Below, in pieces: positions 50,728-57,138 of a stretch of 64,000 nt of DNA. The notes beneath the pieces are model-generated. The model was not told the origin of the DNA, ran no database searches, and worked only from the letters and a program-made list of their open reading frames with translations. The position numbers and the translations under genes are program-made. The stretch is from positions 1 to 64,000 of the forward strand of contig CAJMHR010000003.1 of assembly GCA_905213265.1 (NCBI GenBank), given 5' to 3'. How positions within the stretch are numbered: position 1 is the stretch's first letter; each line of letters starts with the position of its first letter. The stretch comes from an uncultured Collinsella sp. (GTDB lineage Bacteria; Actinomycetota; Coriobacteriia; Coriobacteriales; Coriobacteriaceae).

Positions 50728-51403
50728 CCGTCTCCTCCTTGCTGTGGTCTGAGTCCTTGGCGATCTGCGCGAGGTACTTGCCCCACTCGGTCACCTGCCC
50801 AAGGGTCAGGTCGCCGGGCTGCACGTCCCCGAAGCTGGCCTTGTACCAGCTGTCAAGACCGCTTTCCTTCACGCCCTGAGCCATGCACTGGGCCTTGAGC
50901 TGCAAGCAGCGCGTGAGCCACTTCTTCTTGTCGGGAGCGGCCTGAGCCTTGCCGGTTGTGTTCCCCAGCGGGTGGTTGCGCGGGTTTGCCGGAGGCGTTG
51001 TGCCGCCCGCTCCGGTGTCTCCGTCCGTGTCGTCATCGCCAGCGAGGCCGAAAGCCTTGAGCAGCGAATAGCGGCGGGCATATGTCTCGCGCTTGCCGAA
51101 CTCCTGCGGGTCGCTGTCGTACTGGTATGGGGTCACATCGAGAACCTGCTTGGTTTCCCCGTACATGACCGCCGTGTGGAGCAACATGCCGTTCTCCACC
51201 ACCTCTGAGTACTGCGAGAGGAAAACGCCGTTCTCGTTGAGTGCGGGGCGAACCACATCGAGCACCGCGTCAAGCGTGGTGTAGTTGTAGGTGTACTCGC
51301 CGCCGGTGCGGGTGCGAACCTTCGCGGTCTTGTCCTTCTTGGGGTTCTGCATCATCTTCTGCGCGGCACACAGGGCCTCCGCGAGCGTCTTGGTCTCGGC
51401 CAT
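50702..51403 (-). CDS. ERF-family single-strand annealing protein
   Basis: 233 residues. The N-terminal ERF core has AQKMMQNPKKDKTAKVRT, YNYTTLDAVLDVVRPALNENGVFLSQ and FGKRETYARRYSLLKAFGLAGDDDTDGD, where the last motif is the family hallmark. The C-terminus is a linker and helical domain. It anneals complementary strands for circularisation and recombination. GGAGG precedes the ATG, which overlaps the PD-(D/E)XK stop. Confidence 0.9.
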   Translation of the reverse strand: MAETKTLAEALCAAQKMMQNPKKDKTAKVRTRTGGEYTYNYTTLDAVLDVVRPALNENGVFLSQYSEVVENGMLLHTAVMYGETKQVLDVTPYQYDSDPQEFGKRETYARRYSLLKAFGLAGDDDTDGDTGAGGTTPPANPRNHPLGNTTGKAQAAPDKKKWLTRCLQLKAQCMAQGVKESGLDSWYKASFGDVQPGDLTLGQVTEWGKYLAQIAKDSDHSKEETDEHQSSDD

Positions 51404-52308
51404 CACTGCACCTCCGTGAGCTTCCTGTAGTGGTCGCAGAACTGGCAGGCGGAGCAGTAGTCCATGCACTTGGGGTCTTCGCCGGGGCGGTGAACCACGT
51501 AGAACTTGCCCTTGCCGTTGGCGCTCTCCTGCTCCATGCGGGCTTTCGCCTCATCCTCGCTGTCAAAGAGGCGGATGGCGGTCTTGCGGCCCTCCTTCAT
51601 GACGGCCCACTTGTCGGCGCGGTGCCAGCGCTCGCTCTCGGTGCACATGGGCAGCTGGTCGTCTGGAAGCTTCTCGGCTTCCTCGATCTCCTCGAAGCGC
51701 TTGGCGAGCCACTCGCCGCACCGCTCTATCTGCTCGTCGGTGAAGTCCCACCCCACGCGCCAGACGGGGTGCTTCGGGTAGTCGGCCTTGTTCTTGGCGT
51801 CGCTCTTCTTGTGATCCTTGAGCAGCGCAACGATCTCGCCGCGATGGGCGTCGAAGCCTATCTGCCGAAGCATCCAGCAGTAGATGAGGGTCTGCTTGCG
51901 CCAGTCCCCAAGCTCCTCGTCATCCTTTGCGCCGAAGACGGCCTTCCAAGCCGATGCCGTCTTGTAGTCCGTGACGGTGCCCGTCGCATCGTCGTAGAGG
52001 TCGAATATGCCGCTCAGCTGGTAGCCGTTGGGCATGTCGATGACGAGGTGGTTCTCCTTGAGCTGGGTCTTGGTCTCCTTGGCGTTCTGGAGAATCTGGT
52101 GCACCGCCGAGCCGAAGACGGCCCACACCATGTCCGCCACGTCCTGAGTGATCTCGTCGTCGTGGCGGCGCTGAAGGATGGCCTCGCGTGTGCCCTTCAG
52201 AAGGGCGGTCACGCTGTAGCGCTTGGGCGTGTACTTGTAGTCGCTCTCCGCAGCCGAGACGAACGGGCGCGGGAGGTTAAGGGAGTTGGTGAGGTTCACG
52301 CCTAGCAC
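51403..52308 (-). CDS. PD-(D/E)XK exonuclease-like protein
   Basis: 301 residues. The nuclease core shows GSAVHQIL, GIFDLYDD...GTVTDYKTAS (D-x(n)-D-x-K) and a later QTLIYCWML helix. The C-terminal CMDYCSACQFC cluster, with earlier Cys, may hold an iron-sulfur site as in Cas4/AddB nucleases. Paired with ERF it acts as the 5' exonuclease of a recombination pair like Red alpha/beta. Confidence 0.85.
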   Translation of the reverse strand: MLGVNLTNSLNLPRPFVSAAESDYKYTPKRYSVTALLKGTREAILQRRHDDEITQDVADMVWAVFGSAVHQILQNAKETKTQLKENHLVIDMPNGYQLSGIFDLYDDATGTVTDYKTASAWKAVFGAKDDEELGDWRKQTLIYCWMLRQIGFDAHRGEIVALLKDHKKSDAKNKADYPKHPVWRVGWDFTDEQIERCGEWLAKRFEEIEEAEKLPDDQLPMCTESERWHRADKWAVMKEGRKTAIRLFDSEDEAKARMEQESANGKGKFYVVHRPGEDPKCMDYCSACQFCDHYRKLTEVQ

Positions 52309-52619
52309 CCCCCGAACAGAATGCCAAAGATGGCCTTCAGCTCGTCGCGCCGTTCCTCGATCTTCTGCATGTCGCTGCGCACGTTAGCCAGCGCCTTCTC
52401 GACAACGTCCTCGGGGTACTTGGCGATGATCGCCTCGCAGATGGCGATGGTGTTGTACGCGGACTGGCACATGTCCACGTCTGCGCTGCGGGTCTCGTCC
52501 GCATCGTGGGTGAGCATGAACACGATGTTGCTCTCCACAACGCCTGCGGCCTTGTGCAGGTTGTCGTGAAGGTCGTGCAGGTCGACGCCGTTCATGATGT
52601 TGCGCTCAAAGTACTTCAT
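52302..52619 (-). CDS. hypothetical helical phage protein (105 aa)
   Basis: Helical throughout (GVDLHDLHDNLHKAAGVVES..., EKALANVRSDMQKIEERR). It overlaps the nuclease gene start by seven bases and lies three bases after its upstream neighbour. No family recognised; position suggests a role in early replication. Confidence 0.65.
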   Translation of the reverse strand: MKYFERNIMNGVDLHDLHDNLHKAAGVVESNIVFMLTHDADETRSADVDMCQSAYNTIAICEAIIAKYPEDVVEKALANVRSDMQKIEERRDELKAIFGILFGGC

Positions 52620-52621
52620 GG

Positions 52622-52918
52622 TTAGTTGCTCCCTTCGGTGAGCATGTGGTCTTCGTCTTCAATGGGGTCGTAGATTTCGCCGGTCTCGGCGTCCACGTTG
52701 GCGGGGCGCTCATCGTCAAACGGCAGCGGCTCGGCCTCGTACTCGTTGCCGAAGTCAAGCTCCTGCTGCTCGCTCTCGATGGTCAGAACCACGGTGCGGC
52801 CCGCCTGCTTGATGACGTCGAAGGCACCAGCCGCTTCGGTAAGCACCTCGAGCTGAAGGACGGCGACGCCGCCCTTGACCGTGGCCTGCTTGAAATGGGC
52901 CTTGATGGTGGTGTTCAT
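52622..52918 (-). CDS. hypothetical phage protein (98 aa)
   Basis: MNTTIKAHFKQATVKGGVAVLQLEVL..., a beta-rich N-terminal part and a long acidic tail (DDERPANVDAETGEIYDPIEDED). GGAGGCC precedes the chosen ATG. Similar short proteins with acidic tails lie upstream of ERF modules in other phages; function unknown. Confidence 0.65.
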   Translation of the reverse strand: MNTTIKAHFKQATVKGGVAVLQLEVLTEAAGAFDVIKQAGRTVVLTIESEQQELDFGNEYEAEPLPFDDERPANVDAETGEIYDPIEDEDHMLTEGSN

Positions 52919-53376
52919 CTGGCCTCCTTCTCGTATTTCTCGCTGTAGTACTCGACGCGCACCCGGATAAGGCACTCGTCGCTGTAGGGGGTTCTGGGGT
53001 CGAAGGTCACGCCGAGCTGCGTGATCTGGCAGTCATCGCGGTAGGCCAGCCCGTTCAGGCTGTCGCAGATGACCTTGGCCAAGTTGTCCGCATCCGGCTT
53101 CATGAGGTCGGGACGCCCCGCCCAGTACTTGGGGTTGCTCTTGGCCAAGGGGCGCTGAACCTCGATGAACACGCGCACCTCGGTGGCGAAGTCCTTCCAG
53201 CGGTCGCCCGCTGCGGCCTCCCACTGGCGCTTGATGGACTTCTCGGCGTGCCGGGTCTTGTCCGGCGTGTAGGTGCGGAAGCGCTTCGTGTCGAACTTCG
53301 GTCGCTGCTTGGTGGGAACCTCCGGAAAGCACATGACGCACTCGGCCACGCCGACGCGCTTGGTCTTCCAGCTCAT
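52915..53376 (-). CDS. RusA-like Holliday junction resolvase
   Basis: 153 residues. The RusA signature KPDADNLAKVICDSLNGLAYRDDCQI contains the three catalytic aspartates and the YxDD pair. It resolves recombination intermediates before packaging. Its start overlaps the upstream stop by four bases and its end overlaps the 98-residue gene. Confidence 0.9.
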   Translation of the reverse strand: MSWKTKRVGVAECVMCFPEVPTKQRPKFDTKRFRTYTPDKTRHAEKSIKRQWEAAAGDRWKDFATEVRVFIEVQRPLAKSNPKYWAGRPDLMKPDADNLAKVICDSLNGLAYRDDCQITQLGVTFDPRTPYSDECLIRVRVEYYSEKYEKEAR

Positions 53377-53708
53377 CGGAGCACCGCCGTCGTGTAGCCG
53401 TCGGCGTCGCTGCGCGCGACCCTCATGCGGATGGTCTTGTCCTGCTCCATGGCGATGCGTGCGAGGTACGGCGCGAGGTGGTTGGGCAGCTCGATGCTGA
53501 ACTTGATGCGCATGCCGTAGAGCGCGCGGTTGGGGCTTGCCTTGCCGTCGTGGGTGCGGGCGCACTCCGCGCGGGCGTTGTCCTTGTACCATCCGAACTC
53601 GACGGGATGGGCCTTCACCCAAGCCCTAGCGTCAGCCATCCGCTGCTCGCCCTTGGGGTCTAGCCCCGGAAGGGCCATCTGGTTGTCCGGGGTCTCCATC
53701 TTCCTCAT
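53373..53708 (-). CDS. hypothetical early phage protein (111 aa)
   Basis: MRKMETPDNQMALPGLDPKGEQ..., with a central WVKAHPVEFGWYKDNARAECARTHDGKASPNRALYGMRIKFSIEL. The pattern occurs next to RusA genes in other phages and may be a small replication-linked protein. Frame open far upstream is ignored in favour of the ATG overlapping the previous stop. Confidence 0.6.
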   Translation of the reverse strand: MRKMETPDNQMALPGLDPKGEQRMADARAWVKAHPVEFGWYKDNARAECARTHDGKASPNRALYGMRIKFSIELPNHLAPYLARIAMEQDKTIRMRVARSDADGYTTAVLR

Positions 53709-53986
53709 GCGACCATCCCCTGTGCGGTCGCAACCGCAGCGTCCATGGTGGGGATGACCCAGAGCCACAGGATCAGCCCGCACACGAGCGCCGCGACGCC
53801 GATGCCCAGAAGAAGCCCGGCCTTGAACGCCCGCATCTGGTTTTCCCGCTCGATTTCGGCAGGTATGCGCATCGTATGAGCCGGCATGCGCGTCTGGCGT
53901 GTTACGCTGTTCGTGGCCTGTCGGCCGTTCCGGGCGCTCAAGTTGTGGTAGACGGGGGTGCCCGGATATTTCTTTTGCTTGGTCAC
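53705..53986 (-). CDS. small single-helix membrane protein (93 aa)
   Basis: Starts at a GTG with AAGGAGAG upstream. A basic N-terminal half is followed by one membrane helix (LLLGIGVAALVCGLILWLWVIP). Unknown function; could be an early membrane-located host-takeover or superinfection protein. Confidence 0.6.
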   Translation of the reverse strand: MTKQKKYPGTPVYHNLSARNGRQATNSVTRQTRMPAHTMRIPAEIERENQMRAFKAGLLLGIGVAALVCGLILWLWVIPTMDAAVATAQGMVA

Positions 53987-54028
53987 GTTCTCTCCTTTCC
54001 GATGTTTCCGCAGGTAACTGAACGGTTC

Positions 54029-54394
54029 TCATTTACTTCTCAGTTTCTTGAGCGTTTTCTTGTGCCTATGCTTGGCGCTGTATAGGCGCTGGCGCTCGCG
54101 GTTGACCCTCTCCTCCCGCCTCACCTCCTCTTCCAACTCGCGCACCTCTTCCGCGATCTCCTCGTTCCGCAGCTCCTTCGAGCAGGACGCGCACCACCCC
54201 GTCTTCGGGGAGAGAGGCTTCCTGACGCGCATGCCGCACTTCGGGCACTGCCAGACCTTGCGGAGGGAGATTCCGTATCGGCTGGCCTGAACCTCGACGG
54301 CGTGGGGCGAGCACCCTAGGGCCTCGGCTACTGCCTCCGCCCCCTCGTCTGCGTGGTCGCTGAGGTACTTGAGCTTTTTGGTGGTCCACTTCAC
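54029..54394 (-). CDS. HTH and zinc-ribbon regulatory-type protein (121 aa)
   Basis: An N-terminal Myb/GcrA-like helix-turn-helix (WTTKKLKYLSDHADEGAEAVAEALGCSPHAVEVQASRYGI), then a CPKCG...CASC zinc ribbon, then a basic coiled coil. The three-part layout suggests a DNA-binding early regulator. It is upstream of the RusA block, so it might activate it. Confidence 0.7.
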   Translation of the reverse strand: MKWTTKKLKYLSDHADEGAEAVAEALGCSPHAVEVQASRYGISLRKVWQCPKCGMRVRKPLSPKTGWCASCSKELRNEEIAEEVRELEEEVRREERVNRERQRLYSAKHRHKKTLKKLRSK

Positions 54395-54480
54395 CTGACC
54401 GGCTCACCTTCTTCGAGCCACCTCAGGTAGAGCGCAATGAGGGCTTCGCGCATGTACTCGATGCGTTCGCTTGATTCCAT
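54391..54480 (-). CDS. 29-residue small protein
   Basis: MESSERIEYMREALIALYLR..., one amphipathic helix, coupled to the HTH/zinc-ribbon gene by ATGA. Supported by overlap only; no family can be given. Confidence 0.45.
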   Translation of the reverse strand: MESSERIEYMREALIALYLRWLEEGEPVR

Positions 54481-54489
54481 GGCGAGTTC

Positions 54490-54705
54490 CTAGCAAGGCA
54501 GCTGAACGACCGCGAGCTGATAGAACTCGTCAAGGGACATGCCGAGGGCGCGCGACAGGTTGAAAGCCTCTGAAAGGCTGAACTCATTCGAGCCGCGCAT
54601 CTTGTTAAACAACGAAGAACGGCTCATGCCGAGCTTGTCGGCAAAAGCTCCCATCGTCATCTGGTTGGCCTCGACATACTGGCCTACCTTCTCTTGCAGG
54701 GTCAT
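54490..54705 (-). CDS. Cro-like XRE-family regulator
   Basis: 71 residues with a helix-turn-helix (MTMGAFADKLGMSRSSLFNKMRG) and a C-terminal helix ending QLPC. AAAGGAG precedes the ATG. It is the first leftward gene opposite the repressor and probably controls the lytic decision by binding the operators in front of it. Confidence 0.85.
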   Translation of the reverse strand: MTLQEKVGQYVEANQMTMGAFADKLGMSRSSLFNKMRGSNEFSLSEAFNLSRALGMSLDEFYQLAVVQLPC

Positions 54706-54723
54706 GCTTCTCCTTTCTCTCGC

Positions 54724-54785
54724 GTACAAAACTTTGTACGCCCTTTAGTATTGTACAAAGTTTTGCACCGTGCAATACTTTGTAC
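54724..54785. promoter_or_regulatory. three-operator lysis-lysogeny control region
   Basis: Three 16-bp sites match GTACAAA-N2-TTTGTAC: O1 54,724-54,739 (perfect arms), O2 54,753-54,768 and O3 54,770-54,785 (one or two mismatches each). They lie between divergent XRE genes. A leftward promoter TTGCAC-N17-AATACT overlaps O2 and O3. Consistent with a lambda-like switch. Confidence 0.85.
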
Positions 54786-54818
54786 GTGTAAATAATTGGA
54801 CTCTAGGAGAGGCGTGTA

Positions 54819-55043
54819 ATGGAGTACCGGGATGTGCTAGCGCACTACCTTGAGCAGAAGGGGATGACGCCCGCCGAGCTTGCGCACGCCATTGGCTCGC
54901 CACGGTCTACGATCAACGCGCTTTTGAAGGGAAGGGCAAAGGAGCCAACGCTGGGAAAAGCGAAGGCTATAGCAGACGCCCTTGGTGTTTCTCTTGAGGA
55001 GATGGCGCAAATGACATACGGCGGTGATGGCAAAGATGCTTGA
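54819..55043 (+). CDS. XRE-family prophage repressor
   Basis: A 74-residue HTH protein (MTPAELAHAIGSPRSTINALLKGRAKEPTLGKAKAIADALGVS) with no peptidase domain. GGAGAGG is the ribosome binding site. It lies rightward, opposite the Cro-like gene, and overlaps the membrane protein gene. With no LexA-like domain, induction must work by some other route, perhaps through that membrane protein. Confidence 0.85.
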   Translation: MEYRDVLAHYLEQKGMTPAELAHAIGSPRSTINALLKGRAKEPTLGKAKAIADALGVSLEEMAQMTYGGDGKDA

Positions 55044-55482
55044 TGAAAAGTTCGCAGTTGAGTGGTGGTTTGAGGACAAAAGCCCTTGGGTCAATTGTGG
55101 TGATCGCCTGTTTGAAAGCAGCTGTACGAGGTCTGTTTACGATGATGAGAGCAGAAGCTTTAGTGATGTGGTTGCCCTCGGCCTTTTTACGCCAGATAAC
55201 GAGCTGGTTGGATATGTCCCTAAAGAACTAGAGGCTTCAGCACGAGACGCAATGTCATCAGGCCTTGAAACGGTCGTTGTTGAGGAATACGACGGTGAGC
55301 TGAACTATGCCCCTGTTGTTCGCATGACAGACTCAGAAGCAAGAAGCGCCGAGCTAAAGCAAAGTGAAGACGCTTCAAAGAAAGGCACCAGAAGCGCTTA
55401 TCTTTTTGCCGCGCTTGTCACCCTTGCCATATGCGCCGTTATCGGAGTTGTTCTTGGGAACCTGATAAGCGCCATAGGATAA
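55027..55482 (+). CDS. lysogeny-module tail-anchored membrane protein
   Basis: 151 residues with a soluble N-terminal domain (EWWFEDKSPWVNCGD...SDVVALGLFTPDNELVGYVPKEL) and a single C-terminal membrane helix (YLFAALVTLAICAVIGVVLG). It starts 16 bases inside the repressor gene, so it is translationally coupled to it. Codon use is less GC-rich than neighbours. It may confer superinfection immunity or sense induction signals; this is inference from position. No family recognised. Confidence 0.7.
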   Translation: MAKMLDEKFAVEWWFEDKSPWVNCGDRLFESSCTRSVYDDESRSFSDVVALGLFTPDNELVGYVPKELEASARDAMSSGLETVVVEEYDGELNYAPVVRMTDSEARSAELKQSEDASKKGTRSAYLFAALVTLAICAVIGVVLGNLISAIG

Positions 55483-55488
55483 AACGAA

Positions 55489-55525
55489 AGCCCCGGTGCG
55501 TCCGCCAAGACACATCACCGGGGCT
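55489..55525 (+). terminator. hairpin after the repressor operon
   Basis: AGCCCCGGTG and CACCGGGGCT form a perfect 10-bp stem with a 17-base loop, just after the membrane protein. No T tract follows, so termination is uncertain; it may separate repressor and integrase expression. Confidence 0.5.
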
Positions 55526-55559
55526 GCAAACAAAGGCCTCGAAAGGAGGCATGAACATT

Positions 55560-57005
55560 ATGTCACAGAAGACCGCCGTTCTCTACGCGCGGTTCTCGTG
55601 CTCCAAGCAGCGCGAGGCGTCCATCGAAGACCAGCTGAGGGTCTGCCGTGACTGGTGCTCCCGCGAGGGCTACGCCATCGTCGCCGAGTACTGCGACTAT
55701 GCGATTTCAGGGCGCACGGACGACCGCCCGCAGTTCCAGAAGATGATCGCCAACGCGGGTGAGTCAGACATCGTCCTCGTCTACATGATGGACAGGTTCA
55801 GCCGCGATCCGTTCGACGCCCCCATATACAAGCGCGAGCTTCAGGCCCACGGGGTGAAGCTGGTTTCCGCCCTTGAGGCCATACCCGATTCCCCCGAGGG
55901 CATCATCTACGAGAAGCTCCTTGAGGGCCTTGCCGCGTGCGAGTCCCGCAAGACCTCGATACGCTCGCGCCGTGGCATGGAGGGCAACGCGCTTCAGTGC
56001 AAGACCAACGGCGTGCGGTGCTTCGGGTACCGGACGGGCGATGACGGGCGCTATGAGATCGTGCCGGAGGAGGCGGAGATAGTCCGCGAGGTCTTCCGTC
56101 GCAGGACGCACGGCGAGTCCGTCAACTCGATAGCGATGGACTTGCGGCAGCGCGGCGTCGTGTCGAGGGCGGGCAACCCCATAAAGGACACGTTCGTGAA
56201 CAACATGCTCCACAACGACAAGTACCGGGGCATCTACTCGTGGGGTGGGATAACCCAGAAGGACGGCATGCCGAGGATAATCAGCGAGGAGGTCTTCATG
56301 AAGGCTCAGAGGGTGAAGGGCAAGAAGCAGCGCCAGAACGAGCAGTGGGGGGACTTCGCGCTTTCCGGGCGCGTGATCTGCTCGGCGTGCGGGCGCAACA
56401 TGCGCGGGGTGTCGGGGCGCGGCTCCTCGAAGCGGAAGTACGAGTACTACGCCTGCGGCAGCTGCAAAGAGGTGAAGCCCGTCCGCCGCGACTGGCTTGA
56501 GGGGCAGATCGTGAAGGCGCTGAGGGAGCTGCTGTCGCAGCCGGAGGAGGCGCGCAGAATCGCCGAGATGTGCGTTGACGGCGGTGAGCCTAAGGAGATA
56601 GCCGAGGGGCGCAAACGGGCCGCAGCGGCGCTGAGAGCCGCCCAGACGGGCCTTTCCAACATCCTCAAGGCGGTGGAGCAGGGCATCGTGGTTCCCGGAA
56701 CCAAGGAGAGGGCCGAGGAGCTTGAGGCGCAGAAGGATCGCGCCGAGCGCGAGCTGGCCATGTACGACCGCAAGCGGATAGACCCGGAGAACTTCGCGCG
56801 GTTCCTTCAGTTCGGGGCCACGCTCACCGACGAGCTTCTCCTTGACGCCTTCGTGTATCAGGTGATGGTGTCGGACGATGCCGTTGTGGTGACGATGAAC
56901 TTCGACGCAGAAAGCAACGAACCCGCAAGACTTGAGGTCTCACGGGTTCGTACTTTTTTCAAATGGTGCCCCCAGCGGGATTCGAACCCGCGATATCCAC
57001 CTTGA
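55560..57005 (+). CDS. int: large serine recombinase (prophage integrase)
   Basis: 481 residues. Catalytic domain: YARFSCSKQREASIEDQ with the nucleophile Ser near residue 10, then DRFSRDPFDAPIYKREL. A recombinase domain follows (GYRTGDDGRYEIVPEEAEIVREVF), then a zinc ribbon (CSACGRNM...YACGSCKEV) and a coiled coil (about 370-410). It integrates and excises the phage. Two ATGs lie at 55,551 and 55,560; the second has better spacing from AGGAGG. Its last residues (CPQRDSNPRYPP) are the reverse complement of tRNA-Glu, and the stop lies in the tRNA anticodon, so the C-terminus depends on integration. Confidence 0.93.
   Translation: MSQKTAVLYARFSCSKQREASIEDQLRVCRDWCSREGYAIVAEYCDYAISGRTDDRPQFQKMIANAGESDIVLVYMMDRFSRDPFDAPIYKRELQAHGVKLVSALEAIPDSPEGIIYEKLLEGLAACESRKTSIRSRRGMEGNALQCKTNGVRCFGYRTGDDGRYEIVPEEAEIVREVFRRRTHGESVNSIAMDLRQRGVVSRAGNPIKDTFVNNMLHNDKYRGIYSWGGITQKDGMPRIISEEVFMKAQRVKGKKQRQNEQWGDFALSGRVICSACGRNMRGVSGRGSSKRKYEYYACGSCKEVKPVRRDWLEGQIVKALRELLSQPEEARRIAEMCVDGGEPKEIAEGRKRAAAALRAAQTGLSNILKAVEQGIVVPGTKERAEELEAQKDRAERELAMYDRKRIDPENFARFLQFGATLTDELLLDAFVYQVMVSDDAVVVTMNFDAESNEPARLEVSRVRTFFKWCPQRDSNPRYPP
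56957..56981 (+). repeat. attR: prophage right attachment site (attR core)
   Basis: 25 bases identical to 18,989-19,013. It spans the junction of the integrase coding sequence and the 3' end of tRNA-Glu, which stays intact on this side. Confidence 0.9.
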
Positions 57006-57040
57006 AAGGGTGGCGTCCTTGGCCGCTAGACGATGGGGAC
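56964..57040 (-). tRNA. tRNA-Glu (anticodon UUC)
   Basis: A 77-base cloverleaf including encoded CCA. GUCCCCA pairs with UGGGGGC in the acceptor stem (one G-U), the anticodon arm is CCACC-CUUUCAA-GGUGG with UUC at 57,004-57,006, and the T arm is CGCGGGUUCGAAUCCCGC. It is the phage integration target and remains functional because attR rebuilds its 3' end. Confidence 0.97.
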
Positions 57041-57095
57041 AGCGGGAAAGAGTATAGCAGACTTTTTTAGCCGTTCACATATCGTTGGCAAACTG

Positions 57096-57132
57096 AAAAA
57101 CCACCACAAAGGTGCCTGTCCCCTGTGGTGGT
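57096..57132 (-). terminator. terminator of murT-gatD
   Basis: On the minus strand ACCACCACA pairs with TGTGGTGGT and is followed by TTTTTC, seven bases after the MurT-GatD stop. Confidence 0.8.
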
Positions 57133-57138
57133 GGGGTG

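Larger units (their letters stand above)
18989..56981. mobile_element. intact-looking siphovirus-type prophage, about 38 kb, integrated in tRNA-Glu
   Basis: Bounded by the 25-bp attL and attR repeats. It carries an integrase, repressor, Cro-like protein, replication and recombination genes, terminases, portal, protease, capsid, tail, a DGR and lysis genes, nearly all leftward. All modules expected of a temperate siphophage are present, so it may be inducible. Two homopolymer tracts could affect the RT and radical SAM frames. Confidence 0.93.
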
